Source of the DNA: JBOFOR01 sp051659545
GTDB taxonomy: Bacteria; Bacillota; Clostridia; Peptostreptococcales; Peptostreptococcaceae
Length of the DNA: 25,616 nt
Assembly (NCBI RefSeq): GCF_051659545.1
Contig: NZ_JBOFOR010000143.1
Location: 1 to 25,616 of the forward strand
Direction of reading: 5' to 3'
This document shows positions 24,140 through 25,616 of the stretch, one piece after another. The position numbers were made by a program, and so were the translations under genes. Position 1 is the first letter of the stretch; each line of letters starts with the position of its first letter. The notes beneath the pieces were generated by a model, which had not been told where the DNA came from, did no database searches, and was given only the letters and a program-made list of their open reading frames with translations.

Positions 24140-24260
24140 TATAAGACTGCTGGGTTCTAATTAATATTAACTAGTCCATGTCAGTTCATCCTATTTAAGA
24201 TGGCGTGAACTACGCAATGATTATTTTTTATATTCTATATCCCCTCTAAAATATATTTAT
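24140..24260 (-). ncRNA. Probable TnpB right-end RNA (omega/reRNA) scaffold
   Basis: TnpB guide RNAs are made from the 3' end of tnpB and the element's right end. Here the minus strand after the stop carries a hairpin with AGTTCA/TGAACT arms (24183-24211) and then TTAGAACCCAGCAG (near 24146-24160), like the G-A-A-C-C-C motif near the end of many such scaffolds. The guide would be the flanking sequence below about 24145. Exact ends are not determined. Confidence 0.4.
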
Positions 24261-25467
24261 CAAATCTAAAGTAGCCTTTCTTTATTATTTTATTTAATAT
24301 TTTCTTAGTTGGTTCTAGATTATCTTTTCTAGCTATATTTATTGCACTATTCACATCTCTAAGTATTGCTGTATTACAAGATTTACAAGTAAACTCCCTT
24401 ATACTTGGGTCTTTCTTTTCTTTATTCCCACATATACAGCAAGTTTTTGTAGTGTCTTTTTCATTTACAACAACATATGCCTTATTTGACTTTTCCATAG
24501 TCCAACCAAGTATTTTTCTAAACATACCTATTAAAGATTGATTTAGCATTCCCCTATGCATATTCTTATCACTTGCTACTTCAAGTGTAGGTGTATAATC
24601 ACCTATTATTGCTTTATCATAATTTCTAGCTATATAATTCGCTATACTATACATAATTAACTTAATCTGTTCTCGTCTTTTATGGTATAACTTATCTAAT
24701 GTATTATTTAATTTTAGATACCTTTTACTCGGTAAATAATATTTGCTACCATGTTCTGTATACTTGAGCTTATTTTTTCTATTACACAAATCTCTTTTAG
24801 ATTTAACTTCATCTATTAACTTATCAAAATATTTGACTTGATATAATTTTTCAAATTCAAAAGTAGTTCCTGTATTATCAATAGCTACGAATAGATTTTT
24901 ATGATTTAGATCTATTGATATCCATGTTTTAACTTCCTTATTTGATGGATTTTCTTTTTCTATTGTAAATATGGCATAAAACTTCGTCCCCTGTTGCTTA
25001 CAAAGTCTAAAGTTTTTTATTTTCTCATTTTCTCTTAAATCAAACGTTTCTTTTAAATACCCTTTTACATGCACTTGTTTATTAAGTTCATTTTTTCCTA
25101 AAGATATTCTTAGATTTCTACTGTCAAGTAGCTTAAATCCTTTATTGGGTTCATCATAAAATAATGAAAACCACTTTTTCTTAAATGACCTGAAATTTGG
25201 ATAAGAACAATTTTTATTAAAGAATTTTTCATAAGAATCCTTCACTCTAATTGCAGTATTTTTAAGTGGTGATGAGTGTACAGAATATAAAAATGTATTT
25301 TCTGATTTCATTTTAGTAGCATAATTTCTTAAATTTCGTCCACTTAAAAGTTTTTGCTCACTACCATTTTTATAATCATCTATTGTAGCTTGAAGTAATT
25401 GATTATATAGCCAGTTACATATTTTAGATTGACCATCAAGTATTTGTGAGTCTTCTTTATCAAACAC
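24235..25467 (-). CDS. tnpB: TnpB-type RNA-guided endonuclease (IS200/IS605 family), N-terminus interrupted
   Basis: About 410 residues remain. The RuvC-like nuclease blocks are SIDLNHKNLFV with Asp186, AIIGDYTP (about 286-293) at the place of motif II, and LRDVNSAINIA with Asp371. The zinc finger uses Cys343/346 and Cys361/364 (TCCICG, CKSC). The N-terminal text ILDGQSKICNWLYNQLL is typical of a clostridial TnpB group. The open frame begins with a GTG at 25465-25467, without a ribosome binding site. In-frame codons continue upstream as YHYKIEI to about 25488, where a group II intron ends, so the true N-terminus probably lies beyond the intron. No tnpA is present. Activity is uncertain. Confidence 0.85.
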   Translation of the reverse strand: MFDKEDSQILDGQSKICNWLYNQLLQATIDDYKNGSEQKLLSGRNLRNYATKMKSENTFLYSVHSSPLKNTAIRVKDSYEKFFNKNCSYPNFRSFKKKWFSLFYDEPNKGFKLLDSRNLRISLGKNELNKQVHVKGYLKETFDLRENEKIKNFRLCKQQGTKFYAIFTIEKENPSNKEVKTWISIDLNHKNLFVAIDNTGTTFEFEKLYQVKYFDKLIDEVKSKRDLCNRKNKLKYTEHGSKYYLPSKRYLKLNNTLDKLYHKRREQIKLIMYSIANYIARNYDKAIIGDYTPTLEVASDKNMHRGMLNQSLIGMFRKILGWTMEKSNKAYVVVNEKDTTKTCCICGNKEKKDPSIREFTCKSCNTAILRDVNSAINIARKDNLEPTKKILNKIIKKGYFRFDKYILEGI

Positions 25468-25485
25468 TATTTCTATTTTATAGTG

Positions 25486-25616
25486 ATAGGTAAGTCTTTG
25501 AAGTTATCTCCAACTTTTCCCCCACTTCACACCGTACGTGAGACTTTCACCTCATACGGCGTTCCAACAATTTTACACTCTAATAATTAAATAACTGAAT
25601 TTCCTACTAACTTTCT
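25486..25616 (-). mobile_element. Group II intron 3' end (domains V and VI), continues past the window
   Basis: On the minus strand, about 25529-25563 has the highly conserved domain V: a CGCCGTATGAG arm, a GAAA-containing tip and a TCACGTACGG return arm. About 25486-25520 follows as domain VI, with AAGTT/AACTT arms and CTTACCTAT before the likely 3' splice site. The CGC rather than AGC triad fits class IIC introns. The boundary at 25486 is an estimate from the usual AY ending. Upstream intron parts lie outside the window. Confidence 0.8.

Noticed and set aside
1..25616. CRISPR array, tRNA, rRNA, phage or toxin-antitoxin module
   Set aside because: No regularly spaced repeats, no cloverleaf or rRNA sequence, and no phage structural or paired toxin-antitoxin genes were seen on either strand.
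24235..25616. Classic IStron with a group I intron
   Set aside because: The sequence next to tnpB is a group II domain V, with its GAAA tip and CGTACGG return arm. No group I core motifs were seen within the window.

Overview
The window is strongly AT-rich, uses A/T-ending codons throughout, and has strong Shine-Dalgarno sequences (GGAGG types) before almost every gene. It carries rubrerythrin, YesM/YesN-type regulation, DUF1540 and group II introns. Together these point to a low-GC anaerobic Firmicute of the class Clostridia. I cannot fix the genus from sequence alone.

Layout. (1) Positions 1-3640 are a worn flank. They hold a decayed alpha/beta-hydrolase tail, asparagine synthetase asnB (minus strand, with a GTG start that puts the catalytic Cys at position 2), and a 3'-truncated group II intron with a broken reverse transcriptase. 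That intron sits just behind a terminator hairpin, as class IIC introns do. (2) Positions 3642-15708 form a glycan-use locus. It has a secreted multidomain protein (carbohydrate-binding-like sandwich, six-hairpin-type catalytic region, FIVAR). A minus-strand operon follows: sugar-binding lipoprotein, two CUT1 permeases, a GH36-like alpha-glycosidase and an AllA-like cupin. A divergent two-component system (YesM-type kinase, YesN-type AraC regulator, small membrane protein) completes it. No transporter ATPase is encoded, which is normal for systems that share one. The divergent promoter region carries TTCTACA repeats spaced as expected for an AraC-type activator, and there is a cre-like site early in the lipoprotein gene. 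(3) Positions 15819-18139 hold two FAD oxidoreductases: a GlpA/LhgO-like protein with a C-terminal Bfd-like Fe-S domain and an unusually short partner. (4) Positions 18255-19450 hold a tiny Cys-containing ORF, a DUF1540 protein and rubrerythrin. (5) Positions 19691-23325 hold an AraC-family regulator convergent with a cytoplasmic GH2 beta-glycosidase, whose upstream region has two dyads and a near-consensus cre-like site. (6) Positions 23525-25616 hold a GNAT acetyltransferase, a TnpB-type RNA-guided nuclease gene with its right-end RNA region, and the 3' end (domains V and VI) of another group II intron directly abutting tnpB.

How it fits together. The likely flow is: the secreted protein trims or binds an extracellular glycan, the lipoprotein and permeases import oligosaccharides, and GH36-like and GH2 enzymes split them in the cytoplasm. 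Control would come from the two-component system, the AraC regulator and carbon-catabolite repression. The substrate cannot be read from the sequence. The least explained items are the secreted six-hairpin enzyme, the AllA-like cupin in a sugar operon, and the group II intron/tnpB junction.
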